Notes: generated by a model from the sequence alone, not told the origin. DNA of 64,000 nt from Incurvaria masculella (GCA_946894095.1 OX335641.1:1382501-1446500), one strand, 5' to 3'. Shown: positions 44,600 through 55,782, counted from the stretch's first letter. Numbers and translations are program-made.

Positions 44600-45080
44600 A
44601 AGAGAATCGTTACCCTATCCCATACTACGGGCGATAACAGTTTAAATGCTCTTAATGTATTGCTAGATTTTTGAAATATTGGACTTAAAAATGTACGTCT
44701 GAATTGTTTTCATATACCTTTTGGATTGAAACATATTGAATATTTCATCAACATTGGAAGAAAAATGTCTTTTTTACCTTCATTTTAGATTTTTTTTATG
44801 AAAACCCGGTATTGTGATGACGACCAAAGGTGCTCAGAAAATCCAAAAACACCTCGCCTCGCTAAACCACACTCAGAGAGGCGCCATGCCAGCGGATTTT
44901 TAAATTGAAAAATACAGGTATTATTTACAGGGAATATTTACAAAAAAAATCAAGGATACGGACATAGAATGAGGCTTTCTCAAGTGATTTTTTGTATTAA
45001 TATCTAACAACTTTTTCGGGAAGGGAAACGTTAGGGCCAGGAAGGCGATTTCGCTAGTTTAATGGAGGTCGCCGTGCAAA
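44600..45080 (+). mobile_element. Family E repeat with insertion (E2)
   Basis: Matches E1 from CGTTACCCTATCCCATACTAC to GAAACGTTAGGGCCAGG and TTAATGGAGGTCGCC. The interval 44798-44908 is a separate repeat (family L) inserted in a T/A-rich section. Confidence 0.7.
44798..44908 (+). repeat. Family L repeat, copy 1
   Basis: Starts ATGAAAACCCGGT and ends GCCATGCCAGCGGATTT. The same start, CTCAGAAAATCC centre and end occur at 50637-50757. Non-coding; family unknown. Confidence 0.6.
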
Positions 45081-45191
45081 ATTGTGCCTTGGCCGACGGA
45101 AAGAATGTATTTCTTAAAATTTTCAAATCTTAGACTTCCTTTGACTTCACGACAGATAGGAGCAATGTCGACATTGAATGGTTGCATTCCC

Positions 45192-45944
45192 TGCAGGTGT
45201 ATTCCTAGCATTCCGTAATCAGGAATCAGGAATGCTGAGTCTACAAAATCGCTTTAAGGTGGCCCAACCCGGCGGCCCTAACTCATTCGCGGGCACAATA
45301 CAAAACCGTGCTGTTGCGCTCTGGGACCTTCTTTGTTTCAAAGAATAAGACAGGCTCCGTGATGAGGAAGATGCAACATGTCCACAAAAAAGACAATGTG
45401 CATAGTGTATGATTTGGTAAGATTTACGAAAATTTTAATTTCAAAACGACTTATAGCTAAAAGTAAACCACGACCGCTGTCGTAAAAAATCGAACAAAAA
45501 CCAAATAGATTATAAATCTTGATTAAATAGTTGATTGTCTGATGACTAATCTTTTTAAGATGTTCTTACTTTATCATTGCGTAATCCACCTCCAAAGTTA
45601 TTGTATAAAACGCGCGAAAAAAGCGAACTTTCGGACCTTATAACTTAGAATTCAAACACAATTTTACAATGCCAATGGTCATCAGACATCTAGTTCGATC
45701 AAATAAAGCTATTTTGAGCAAAATTTTGGATCTCTTACAAGAAATGGAGATGGAGATGAGCGGGATGGGCCACCTTAATAGCGATTTTCAAAGCGAGTTT
45801 TTCTACGAAAAGCCTTGATTGATTAAAACAACTATGATCCGGAACATTTTCGTCAAGAAAATCGCTTTGAAAACCGCTATAAAAGCGGTTTTCTAGACTC
45901 AGGATTCCTGATTCCTGATTACTGAATGCCAGGAATAGACCTGC
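45192..45944 (-). mobile_element. Family F TIR element interrupted by B7 (F1)
   Basis: Ends are inverted repeats of about 50 bp built on TAATCAGGAATCAGGAAT. Removing the B7 insertion leaves about 230 bp with paired AAATCGCTTTGAAAACCGC arms. A second copy without B is at 63521-63702. Confidence 0.75.
45254..45778 (-). mobile_element. Family B MITE, copy B7, nested in F1
   Basis: TTAA at 45254-45257 and 45775-45778. The element is 517 bp because about 25 bp near the right end are deleted (GAAATGGAGATGGAG replaces the usual longer stretch). Confidence 0.9.
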
Positions 45945-46429
45945 TGCTTGTTCCGCGTTGAGGGATAGTAGAAACGGGACGGGCGTGCAGCTCTGAAGAG
46001 CATTCACTCTATCAGTGACGGTATCGTTCAAAACACATCGTATCTTACCGTGTGTATTCGAGTGTACGGAATGCTGCCCCTGGCACCATTCTTCGGGTTT
46101 ATAGTACACATGGATACGTAGATGTTTCAGTTATATGGCATCCAGTGGCCACAAGCTTACATCCCATGCCTCACCAACGCCAGATTGTCATTAAGATAAT
46201 GCTAGCCTGGACAGCTCGAGATGAACGATTACTATCTTGTTTGGAAAATATTGCACGCAAAGAGACGTGCCCTCAAGTTCACCACAACGCATCGTGGTTG
46301 CATTCTATGCTGGCAGAGATCTTGGCAAGAGTAGCCGTTTTTTTTGTTGAAAGTTGTAACATCCTAGAAAACTAGTCTAATGTATCCCAGGAAACTTTTT
46401 TTTAAGTTAAGCGCGGCATATGGCGTACG
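45945..46429. other. Unrecognised; one open frame
   Basis: A 107-codon plus-strand frame (46052-46375) has no recognised domain, and no start context or splice sites raise it above chance. Confidence 0.3.
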
Positions 46430-46590
46430 CGAGGACCTAAAGGTGCCCGAAGACGCCCATGGGTTTTCGAACATTCGGGGGGCTGCGAAAACCATGCCGG
46501 CCGGCCAGGTGCTTCTTCACACCCCGTTTGAAGGACCCCGGGTCGTAATTTGGGGGAAATATCTCGGAAGGGAAGAGAGGAAATTATCGT
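46430..46590 (+). repeat. Family M repeat, copy 1
   Basis: Core GGGGCTGCGAAAACCATGCC (46478-46497) followed by GGCCAGGTGCTTCTTC, shared with the minus strand of 52215-52420 and in part with 39948-40010. GC-rich, function unknown. Confidence 0.6.
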
Positions 46591-46624
46591 AAATAAGTTA
46601 AATCTATGCTAACTCAGCTGCGAC

Positions 46625-46942
46625 AAAAAAGTGGCCCAATCACATCTTGCCACTTGATACTCGAGGCGAAGCAACTGTAGGTGCTGTCAGTTTCTGGATG
46701 GGTATCGACCGTTGACGCTGGCCGTGGTTCGGATTCAACGTACAAGATCCTAGTCTTAAAATGCTTACTAGGTGTGTACCTTAGCACTGGATGAAAGCGG
46801 TAGTTAAACATTATCCATTCATTGTAGCCGTGCTTAAAAATGAAAGGTCCTGGCATTGCACCCAATTCCTTCGTGATTGCGATGTTCTGGGTTAACATAA
46901 TGACAGTAGGTGTGGTATTAGCCATAGTTGTCCAGTTTCACA
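46625..46942 (+). mobile_element. SINE family D with degenerate tRNA/5S-like head (D12)
   Basis: GTTTCTGGATGGGTATCGACC and GACGCTGGCCGTGGTTCGG mark the head-body junction. The body and tail continue to GTGTGGTATTAGCCATAG. Strongly diverged. Confidence 0.75.
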
Positions 46943-48608
46943 ACTTTAATTACAATTATAACACTTGATTCTAAAGAAACTAGGTGTTATGGCAAATTTT
47001 CCGCCAATTAAGTACAGTTATTAACCTGAAGCGAGTTTATCAAAAACAAGTATACACACTTATTAGCGTCTTTACGATTTCCCTGCGGTTCTAAATCACA
47101 GGAAATGAACACAAGTTCGAGAACTAGTCCGCCGCGACATCTCATCTCAGCGAAAACCTCTCAAAGTTGCGCAAAGACATTCCAGGTTCGCGGAACGAGC
47201 GTCTCGGCGCACATGTCTTCCTTTGAAACGAACGCGTTGTGTGACAGGCGACAGGTAAAATATGCTTCAAAGTAGGCCGTAAGCAGGTCTGCCCGCTGAG
47301 GGAGTTATGGCGGTATGTTAGAATTTAACGCCTCCGTAGGTAGCACCGACTTCATAATTTGCGTCTCGCAAACTGGCTGCGATGATGCTCAGAGGAACAG
47401 TTATGTTCAAATGAGAACTTCTTAGCTGGCCGATGTTAAGAGGCCGCATTAAGACAAACTTCACTTATGCTGCGTTTCGTTTGGGTTTTAATGGCCGGCA
47501 CTAACATACCTTAGTATACATTTCAATGTTAGCAGAATGTTGAAACATTGTTGTTACCAGAGTAGGGAAAGCCGACTTCAAAAGGGAGGAAGTTACCATT
47601 CGATCCGCACATGTGTATTAATATGTTTTGGTCTTGTTAATGTACTATTGTCTTGACTGATTTGGATGATTCTCCTGGTGGTCCCATATGATATTCATGT
47701 AGTAAGAACCATCTGATTCTTAGCTTTTGTATCTATAACGATGTACTCCGAGGGTATAACCTTAACCCCAAAATTAGTACGAGTATTACAGATAACAGCG
47801 ACAATGAGCGTCTTGTATTTCTAGACCACGAGCCCACTACTAACGGAGATCCAAGATCTCCGTTCCACTAATTCACATTATAGTTAAGACTTGAGTAAGA
47901 CTTTACATGTGAAATAAAAGGTAAATTCTGGATTTGGGTGCATTGTCACGCCATTCATTGTAAATGTATCACCGAAACTGGACCAGGGAATGCAATCAAT
48001 AGAAAATCACGTGCGGAACTAATTTCAATGGTTCTTATTTATAGGCTGAATTACAAATAAATATGATTTATTCATTTTAGATAAGCAACCTTGGCTGATA
48101 CGTCTAAATCTTGATCAATGTTTGCTAATTATTTTAAAATTATTTGCACTAATTTATTTATTTATTTATTTAATACATCGACATACAGAATCATACACTT
48201 AACATTACTAGGATAACATAATAAAACAAGAATTACGTGTACATTCTACGAGATGTCAATACAGCATGCGTAAATCATCATCAAACTAAACAATTAAAAA
48301 ACCAAAAGCTGAAAACAAATTCGCGATCATATGGATTTGTCGCCATATTATACAGACTGTGACGACAAATGAACAAACAACAAAGTTTTCGCACATAGAC
48401 CATTGAGAAAAGAAGTAATGAAGCGATGATTGCGAAGTTCACACGAGAGGAGCCATCGGCACCAGTGCTGCGTAGACTGCAACAAGGCAAGACAATGAAC
48501 TCCCAGCCCAATTTATAGACCGTCGCGGTATGGCATCCGCAATAAATGTCTCGTTGGCCTCTAATTGAGCGTCCTGAGTTATATGCCGGGAGTGCCGATG
48601 AGTTATTG
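46943..48608. other. No gene recognised
   Basis: Unassigned sequence. 47842-47864 is a small perfect hairpin (AACGGAGATC with GATCTCCGTT). A TTATTTATTTATTTATTTA tract at 48150-48170 may be the tail of a reversed LINE end. Confidence 0.4.
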
Positions 48609-49940
48609 GATCCGCTGGGATTAGGTCTTCAGGCTGCCGGGACGTGGGATGTCAGCTTCGAAGAGGTGTGTACAGTAAATGTAGAATACGGAATGTAGAC
48701 AGTGAGACAACTTATTTGATCCGCTGGGATTCGGTCTTCAGGCTGCCGGGACGTGGGATGTCAGCTTCGAAGAGGTGTGTACAGTACATGTAGAATACGG
48801 AATGTAGACAGTGAGACAACTTATTTGATCCGCTGGGATTCGGTCTTCAGGCTGCCGGGACGTGGGATGTCAGCTTCGAAGAGGTGTGTACAGTACATGT
48901 AGAATACGGAATGTAGACAGTGAGACAACTTATTTGATCCGCTGGGATTAGGTCTTCAGGCTGCCGGGACGTGGGATGTCAGCTTCGAAGAGGTGTGTAC
49001 AGTACATGTAGAATACGGAATGTAGACAGTGAGACAACTTATTTGATCCGCTGGGATTCGGTCTTCAGGCTGCCGGGACGTGGGATGTCAGCTTCGAAGA
49101 GGTGTGTACAGTACATGTAGAATACGGAATGTAGACAGTGAGACAACTTATTTGATCCGCTGGGATTCGGTCTTCAGGCTGCCGGGACGTGGGATGTCAG
49201 CTTCGAAGAGGTGTGTACAGTACATGTAGAATACGGAATGTAGACAGTGAGATAACTTATTTGATCCTCTGGGATTCGGTCTTTGGGCTGACGACGGGAC
49301 GCGGGATGTCAGCTTCGAAGAGGTGTGTACAGTACATGTAGAATACGGAATGTAGACAGTGAGACAACTTATTTGATCCGCTGGGATTAGGTCTTCAGGC
49401 TGCCGGGACGTGGGATGTCAGCTTCGAAGAGGTGTGTACAGTACATGTAGAATACGGAATGTAGACAGTGAGACAACTTATTTGATCCGCTGGGATTAGG
49501 TCTTCAGGCTGCCGGGACGTGGGATGTCAGCTTCGAAGAGGTGTGTACAGTACATGTACAATACGGAATGTAGACAGTGAGATAACTTATTTGATCCTCT
49601 GGGATTCGGTCTTTGGGCTGACGACGGGACGCGGGATAATAGCTGCGAAGATATGTGTACAGTACATGTAGAACACACAATTTTCGATTTTTCAGTGGAG
49701 CTATGAAGACAGCTTATTCGATCCGCTGGGATAAGGTATTCAGGCTGATGGTATGTGGGATGTCCGGTGCAAGGAAGCGTGTTACAGTACGTGTAGAACA
49801 CGATGTAGCAAGACAAATTATTCGATCCGCTGGGATTTGGTCTCCAGGCTGATGGGACGTGGGATGCCCGGTGCAACGAGGTCTGTAAAGTACGTAAAGA
49901 ACACAAGAGGTGGTCAGAGATGATAGAGCGCCGTAAAATA
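48609..49940 (+). repeat. 109-bp satellite array, 12 units
   Basis: Units begin GATCCGCTGGGATT at 48609, 48718, 48827, 48936, 49045, 49154, 49263, 49375, 49484, 49593, 49720 and 49824. The first six are nearly identical with a 109-bp period. Units 7 (49263) and 10 (49593) share a variant start, GATCCTCTGGG, and a CTGACGACGGGAC insertion, 330 bp apart, indicating a three-unit higher-order duplication. The last two units are more diverged. 109 is not a multiple of three, so long frames across it are fortuitous. Confidence 0.95.
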
Positions 49941-50394
49941 CAAGCCACGTACTTATTTCCTTTCGTTTAAAGAAATACATACATTTCGAAAACGGTTATC
50001 ACGTACCTGACTTTATAAAGTCCTTTGCCCACCTGTCATGACAGTTTCTGTCAATTTTTTTCGTAATTATTTCAATGTGTCGAAACTTTTTCGAAAATAA
50101 ATTGCAAACCGATACTAAGAGCGACACTTTTGCTCTAAAGGCAAGTTCCGATCGTCGGAATAATATTTTCGGTACGGTTTCTGTTAGCGAGATATTACAT
50201 TCTGCGGTTACACCATACAATATTGTAGCTACACAGCCAGCAATCCCGGAAAACTATTAACCATCGAAAGTCTCTCAGCTTCATTTGGGTAATCCTCATT
50301 CACAACTATTCATGACCCAGAGCCGGAAAACCACAGAGCACCATTCATGAATACCATACCATAATGACAGCCTTCGTGTTCTGAGAATCAGATG
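49941..50394. other. No gene recognised
   Basis: Flank of the satellite. Short frames on both strands at 50000-50260 have no recognised content. Confidence 0.4.
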
Positions 50395-50545
50395 ATTTAG
50401 GTTAACTCAGTTGGTGTAGCGGATTTGGAGCCAGAGATCTAGGTTTAGTGCGAAGTGGAGTCCGGTCGATGAAAACACAGTGAGAACCAATACTGTACCA
50501 CGCCTTCCCACTACCTCTTGCAGCCCTCAACTCGCTCCTACCACC
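50395..50545 (+). mobile_element. Possible degenerate SINE
   Basis: TTAACTCAGTTGGTGTAGCGG resembles a tRNA A-box region. Downstream AGGTTTAGTGCG is a poor B-box. The 3' half is C-rich (CCTACCACCCGGGG). Tentative. Confidence 0.3.
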
Positions 50546-50636
50546 CGGGGCTTACTCTTAACTACGAAAGTTTAAAGCCGGAAAATCTTTTAAAGAATAC
50601 AATCGAAAGAGAAGTAAATCTTTGTTCTGTTTTTTT

Positions 50637-50757
50637 TAATGAAAACCCGGTTTAGGTGGTTGTGCTGAGAACCTCAGAAAGTGTGTACTCAGAAAATCCG
50701 AATACATCTAGCTTTGTGAAAACACGCTCAGCGAGGCACCATACCAGCGGATTTGCG
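50637..50757 (+). repeat. Family L repeat, copy 2
   Basis: Starts AATGAAAACCCGGT and ends CCATACCAGCGGATTT, matching 44798-44908. It joins directly to a non-LTR 3' fragment. Confidence 0.6.
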
Positions 50758-50799
50758 GACTATCGCTGAGTTATCAAGCCTGTTCAAATTACTCTTAAA

Positions 50800-50917
50800 G
50801 ACTCCAAGGTGGTTCCGTACCGCTGAGGGCCGGGAGGACTGGAGAAGGATTGGAGATGGATTGGAGAGGCGTATGTCCAGCAGTGGACGCAAACACGCTG
50901 ACTGACTGACTGACTCC
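50800..50917 (+). pseudogene. 3' end of a non-LTR retrotransposon (RTE-like)
   Basis: One frame reads TAEGREDWRRIGDGLERR, the adjacent frame ends GEAYVQQWTQ, and (CTGA)4 follows. A Trp-Arg-rich C terminus, an EAYVQQW block and a short tandem tail are typical of lepidopteran RTE-type ends. No RT core is present. It is a 5'-truncated insertion. Confidence 0.6.
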
Positions 50918-51616
50918 CAGGTTATAGGTATGAGGAAAGGCAACCGCCCCGGAAGACAGCTCCATATCCTGTCGGTGCGGCAGACGAATGAGTTTGAGAT
51001 ACGGTTCGTTCTCGGAAGCCTAATCTCAACCAGAGTCTAAAACTAAATCAGAACTTTTTTTCCTTTTGAATTGATTTGCACAAGTAAAATTAAATCCAGA
51101 AACACGGGTTTAGTCGATTCATAGGCAATGTTCACGCACCGTGCATTCTAAAAACAATTATATCTTTCATGACCCATTAAACCAACACCCAAAGGATTTG
51201 TCACAGATCGGCCAAGCAATCCAGCTTCAATCCGCCTACCCAGAACTAGCGGAGTCGTAGACTGCCTCTAGGCGCCTCGGCACGCACTCGCACCCGACCG
51301 ACACTTGAGGTTTTTCAGGGCCCTAGGCGTTGAAGAGCAGTCAAGATACGTCGGCCACACTGCACAGTAACTCGTCACAGACGGTATTTATAACCGACGT
51401 TACATAAACCGTTCGATCTGACCACTAGGCGGCTATTATTACGGTTTTTAGGCTTCCGTGGCCCTAGGCTTCTGCGTATTTGTCCGACGCACGTTGCTCC
51501 TAGGTACCACATTTCGAAATTAGTGAAATTCTTCAAAGTTAAAGTTATTCTGTGAATAATTGTATTCATTAAAGTTACCAACATTATCCAATGTTGAAAT
51601 CGACTTAAGGATATTC
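50918..51616. other. No gene recognised
   Basis: Unassigned sequence. 51240-51330 contains several AGGCGCC/GGCCCTAGGC words without clear structure. Confidence 0.4.
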
Positions 51617-51959
51617 CGACCCATACAATGTTTTTTTACACAGAACGCAAAAAGTATTGCACTTTAAGGCACGAATTCGTCAAAAATATTAAATATAGCC
51701 ATAGTAGTTGCACCGAAAACATATTCACAATTTCAGGTTTAATAGTTTCGTTGTAATTGCCGGTTAGAAGTTTTACACCGTTAGATGGCGCTGTTAAATA
51801 AAAATCGTATTTAAATAAATTGTAACAAAACCAATAATCCTGAAATTGTGAAATTGTTTTCGCTGCAACTATTATGGCTATATTTAATATTTTTGACGAA
51901 TTCGTGCCTTAAAGTGCAATACTTTTTGCGTTCTGTGTAAAAAAACATTGTATGGGTCG
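51617..51959. mobile_element. 343-bp foldback element with 121-bp arms
   Basis: Positions 51617-51737 and 51839-51959 are reverse complements over 121 bp with four mismatches. The spacer is 101 bp. The outer end is CGACCCATACAATG. There is no ORF. No clear target duplication is visible, so the insertion mechanism is open. Transcription would give a nearly perfect long dsRNA. Confidence 0.92.
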
Positions 51960-52214
51960 TAACATTACGTAACAAATACGTGTTCAGCATACTGATTAAT
52001 AGTGAACCGTGCTGACCCGTCTATGGACAATACAATTCTCCGTAAAAGTAATTGAAAATTAATACGTTTAACATGGTCGACTGCTTAATTCAAAGTATAT
52101 GTTAGTAAATATCATATAACATGAAATAAATATGCACGTGAGTGGACAACTAACGGGTCCAATCTATTCAGTCTGTCATCTGTCTCCTGTCAAGTCAATC
52201 TGGCTCCTACCTAC
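51960..52214. other. No gene recognised
   Basis: Short unassigned interval. Confidence 0.4.
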
Positions 52215-52420
52215 CTAGGTTCTGTAAACTGTGGAATATACTCTCTGCCGAGGTAATTGCCTCAAAGTACAACCAGTGGTCCGATAATACGAAGAAGCAC
52301 CTGACCGGCCGGCATGGTTTTCGCAACCCCGCAGAAAGAGCCCCTGGCGCACGCCACACCTTTCAACGACGAAAAACTTTTCACGGAAGCCTAGCAAACA
52401 ACGGAGTGCACACATGAGTG
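52215..52420 (-). repeat. Family M repeat, copy 2
   Basis: The minus strand reads GGGGTTGCGAAAACCATGCC then GGTCAGGTGCTTCTTC, matching 46478-46518. A 66-codon minus-strand frame spans it but has no recognised domain. Confidence 0.6.
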
Positions 52421-52782
52421 ATTTTAATTATTGTCACGTACCGTACCGCTATTCGGCCGGGGAGTCATGTTGAGTACAGTTTTGCGGTAATAACAAATGA
52501 CAACTGGGCCAAAAAAATACGGTTACGGTGGTTAGATAAACAAAAACGACCTTCATGGGCCATTTTGTAGGCAAAACGTACGGTAGTGGATTCTAGAGAA
52601 AAAAATATCAAGTTTTTATATTTCGTCGCAACTCGTTTAATTTATGCTCATCTCAACGCATCGCAAACTGATCTGAGGCCTTAGTCCTATTTTTACGTTA
52701 AAGATGTACCGGTGGACACACGTTTAAAAATGCGAGCGCAAATCTGCGAAAAATCGGTTTTTTTTTATTGAATCTCTAAATA

Positions 52783-52975
52783 GGATGGCTATTACCACAC
52801 CTGTCATGATATTCCGCATATATGCCGCATTCTCAAGGTTTTAGGGATCACGCCAGGACCTACCCTTATGAGCACGGCATGGGTTGACCGGATATCTATC
52901 CAATAGTGACGACGATTAATTGCCGCTTCGACTATCTTTAATCCAATGCGCAGGCACAAACACGGGCGGGCTAAG
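52783..52975 (-). mobile_element. SINE family D fragment (D13)
   Basis: Reverse-oriented tail and body: GGATGGCTATTACCACACC, CACGCCAGGACCTACCC and ATTGCCGCTTCGACTATC. The head is absent. Confidence 0.65.
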
Positions 52976-53039
52976 CGCGCCCAACGCCTTTAGTTGGGCC
53001 GTGTCGTCGATAACGCGGCGATAACGCAATACTCGACCT

Positions 53040-53280
53040 AGGGCCCCATTTCTGACGAGCCAGTAATATAATTGTGCGTCGCAAGTCGCGAATTAGGTGC
53101 TCGCCCTGCCGACGGCCGTCTCGTAGCCGAGCAGTCGCGCGCGGACGGGCGCGTGCCGTGCGCTATGCGGCGGCTCGCGACCCACATTGGCGCGGCTAAC
53201 GGGACCGCGGCACCGCCGGAGGGGGCGACTTGCACCACTCACCGTGCTTCGGGGCTGCAGCTCCTCGCTCTCCTATAATG
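53040..53280 (-). other. GC-rich block with a possible 5' exon on the minus strand
   Basis: Strongly GC-rich, unlike its surroundings, and open in several frames on both strands. On the minus strand a consensus donor (CACG, then GTGAGTGG near 53240) follows a GC-rich stretch with AGCGAGGAGCTGCAGCC, as in a first non-coding exon. This is only suggestive. Confidence 0.25.
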
Positions 53281-53326
53281 TCCTGAGCCCGCAGTCCCAG
53301 CTGTCACCTAAATTGGCGTTTACGGC

Positions 53327-53587
53327 AAACCGATCGACTGGCGTTTTCAAATGTATGGAGAAATTTAAGTGCGCGCGCAGTGGGCGTTAACCGAACTAAC
53401 ATTTGCGAGTCCGAGTTTGATTTGACAGCATACTCAACGTTGCCGTAAATACGTCGACGTTGCCGTTTACGCCGACTCCGAGTGTTCATACAAATCGGAA
53501 GTCCGAGTTTGAAGAAGTAAAGACACAGAATATCTCATTTTTTTATGGGGTTTGACGTATTTACGAAAAACGCCAGTCGATCGGTTT
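53327..53587. mobile_element. 261-bp TIR element with 21-bp perfect ends
   Basis: 53327-53347 and 53567-53587 are exact reverse complements (AAACCGATCGACTGGCGTTT plus one base). Inside, GTTGCCGT and GAGTCCGAGTTTGA words recur. No coding capacity. Target duplication not clear. Confidence 0.8.
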
Positions 53588-53719
53588 CTCACTCAACTCA
53601 GACTGACCACTCTGGTTATAATAATAACGTATTTGTATCAGGTACATTGCCCCATACTATTTTAAATAATACTATTAGTAACACATTAATAAAATCGTTA
53701 TAATATAATCGTTCGGAAA

Positions 53720-54096
53720 TATTTGCTGTTATCTTACTGTTGGCTGAACGGCGAAGGAATGCCGACCCTTGTTTACGCATTCTCTCAAACCGTTCTCCGC
53801 GAACATGCCAGACGCACTACACCGCCACAGCACTCCCATCTTGCAGCGCAATGCCGACATGTTACTTCTCATAAGGGGGTTCCCCTCATAAGGATAGCCC
53901 TCCGCTGCCGCTCCATGTCCTCGTCATGTCTTAGCCTGTCAGGAATCGCGTGCCCGAGATATTTAAACTTTGTAGAAACTCTCAATTGAGAGTTTCGTAA
54001 AATTATAGGAGGCACGTGATCCGGTTCGGCACCATATTTGAAGACGACCACTTCGGTTTTACTGACATTGTAGGTTAAGGCGCTAGGACTAGCCAA
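53720..54096 (-). pseudogene. Non-LTR reverse transcriptase relic
   Basis: The minus-strand frame from 54096 reads ALTYNVSKTEVVVFKYG, STKFKYLGHAIPDRLRHDED and MERQRRAILMRG. This is the region just after the RT catalytic YADD motif (the conserved K.E block and the FKYLG motif) in insect non-LTR elements. A frameshift near 53875 leads into RSNMSALRCKM. The palm with YADD and everything upstream are missing. Confidence 0.78.
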
Positions 54097-54704
54097 CTAC
54101 TCGCGCCATACAAATACTCCTTTTAACAAATGTAATAATATGTAGTGAAAAGCTTCAGCAAATCCAAATAGAACTCTAGACTGATAATGGATTGTTAATA
54201 TTTTTTGATTCCATCATTTATTTAAATAATAATAAATAATAAAAAAGTTTATTTTTCTCATTAGAAATCTGAAAGTAATTCGATTTCTAGATAATGGCAA
54301 AACAGCATCCAATTGCTCCATTTGCTTTTAGATTTCTACATTTAGTCAAAAAAGTTCGGAAATGGACACAGTTTCCGCAATTAATTTTGTATAGAAAAAG
54401 GAAACATACATTAACGAAAATAGGTCGATTCCTAAACAAGGAATCATATATTGTAAGAATGACACTTCTAATCGTCAAACTTAGTTAGTTAACTTGGGGT
54501 GCCTCGTCTAACTTTGCGATTTGGCTAGTACCAGGGCCTTAACTCGTGCGCAACGGCGTATCGCACATCAGTTTCAGTTCACTAAAGGGCTCAACAGCAC
54601 CATGTCATGCATATAACTGAGGTTAATAATGCATGCGCTACCTAAGTAGCAGCCAACGCCGCGCGCCGCTGAGTTCCTCTACGAGTCCGTTAACGTAATA
54701 AATA
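54097..54704. other. No gene recognised
   Basis: AT-rich DNA with TAAATAATAATAAATAAT. Unrecognised basic frame at 54294-54488. Confidence 0.4.
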
Positions 54705-54757
54705 GGGTAACTGGACAGGCGCCTGACGTCCCCGTAAGGCGCCTATCCAGTTTACCC
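54705..54757. repeat. Hairpin of about 19 bp
   Basis: GGGTAACTGGACAGGCGCC pairs with GGCGCCTATCCAGTTTACCC with one bulge and one G-T type mismatch; the loop is about 12 bases. Confidence 0.8.
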
Positions 54758-54802
54758 GAGCGCGAAATCTCCATAGAACAGTGGACAACATTGCCAAGAT
54801 AT

Positions 54803-54930
54803 TTTTTTTATGTAACTGGACACGAATGGATAAAACCCCTCCTACCCTAATACACCTCAATGGTGCTAGGCGCCATGCCAGGACTTTTCTTTTTTCGCAT
54901 GGCTACTTTGAACTGGATGGAAACACAAAA
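54803..54930 (-). mobile_element. SINE family D fragment (D14)
   Basis: Reverse-oriented tail: TAACTGGACACGAATGG, GGCGCCATGCCAGGAC and TTTGAACTGGATGGAAAC. Truncated before the GGTACC motif. Confidence 0.6.
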
Positions 54931-54950
54931 AATTTTCGTTGATCCTTAAA

Positions 54951-55493
54951 TTAAGGTGGCCAACCCCGGCGGGACTAACTCATTCGCGGGCACGTTACAA
55001 AACCGTGCCGTTGCGCTCTGGGACCTTCTCTGCTTCAAAGAATAAGACAGGCTCCGTGATGAGGAAGATGCAACATATCCACAAAAAAGACAATTTGCAT
55101 AGCATATGATTTGGTAAGATTTACGAAAATTGTAATTTCAAAACGACTTATAGCTAAAAGTAAAGCACGACCGCTGTAGTCGAAAATCTAACAAAAACCA
55201 AATAGATTATAAATCTTGATAAAATAAGCTATGTCTGATGACTAATCTTTTTAAGATGTTTTTACTTTATCATTGCGTAATCCACCTCCAAAGTTATTGT
55301 ATAAAACGCGCGAAAAATTCGAACTTTCGGTCCTTAGAAACCAAACAAAATTGTACAATGCCAATGGTTATAAGACATCCAGTTCGATCAAATAAAGCTA
55401 TTTTGAGCAAAATTTTGAATCTCTGACAAGAAATATGGGCGTTATCTTCTTTCCCCTTTTGTATGGGGAGATGAGCGGGATGGGCCACCTTAA
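54951..55493 (-). mobile_element. Family B MITE, full copy B8
   Basis: TTAA at 54951-54954 and 55490-55493. Close to consensus. The right-hand TTAA is also the left boundary of B9. Confidence 0.88.
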
Positions 55494-55782
55494 GGTGGCC
55501 TTTCCGACGGGACTGGCTTGTTCGCGGGCACGGGACAAAATCGTCCTATTGCACTCTGGCACTCTGTTTTTTAAAAAAAGGCGGTCTTCGTTCGAGGAGG
55601 ATGCAACATAGTTTTTGATTTGGTTAGATTTACCCAAAAATACTTAGAAAATGATTTATATCTAAAAGTAAAACACGAACGTTGCATTCAAAAATCAAAC
55701 AAAAACTAAACTGATTTTGAATCTTCATGTAACAAGCTAGGCTTAATGGGGATTGTTTGGATTTTTTTTTATCGTTGAGTAT
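55490..55782 (-). mobile_element. Family B MITE, diverged and truncated copy B9
   Basis: Starts at the shared TTAA, then GGTGGCCTTTCCGACGGGAC. It follows B order to GATTTGGTTAGATTTACC and stops at ATCGTTGAGT, where a SINE D head fragment begins. More diverged than B8, hence older. Confidence 0.72.

Noticed and set aside
48609..49940. CRISPR-like array
   Set aside because: Units are contiguous 109-bp repeats without unique spacers, in eukaryotic DNA.
49496..49948. 150-codon minus-strand frame
   Set aside because: It reads across the 109-bp satellite, whose period is not a multiple of three; the frame is fortuitous.
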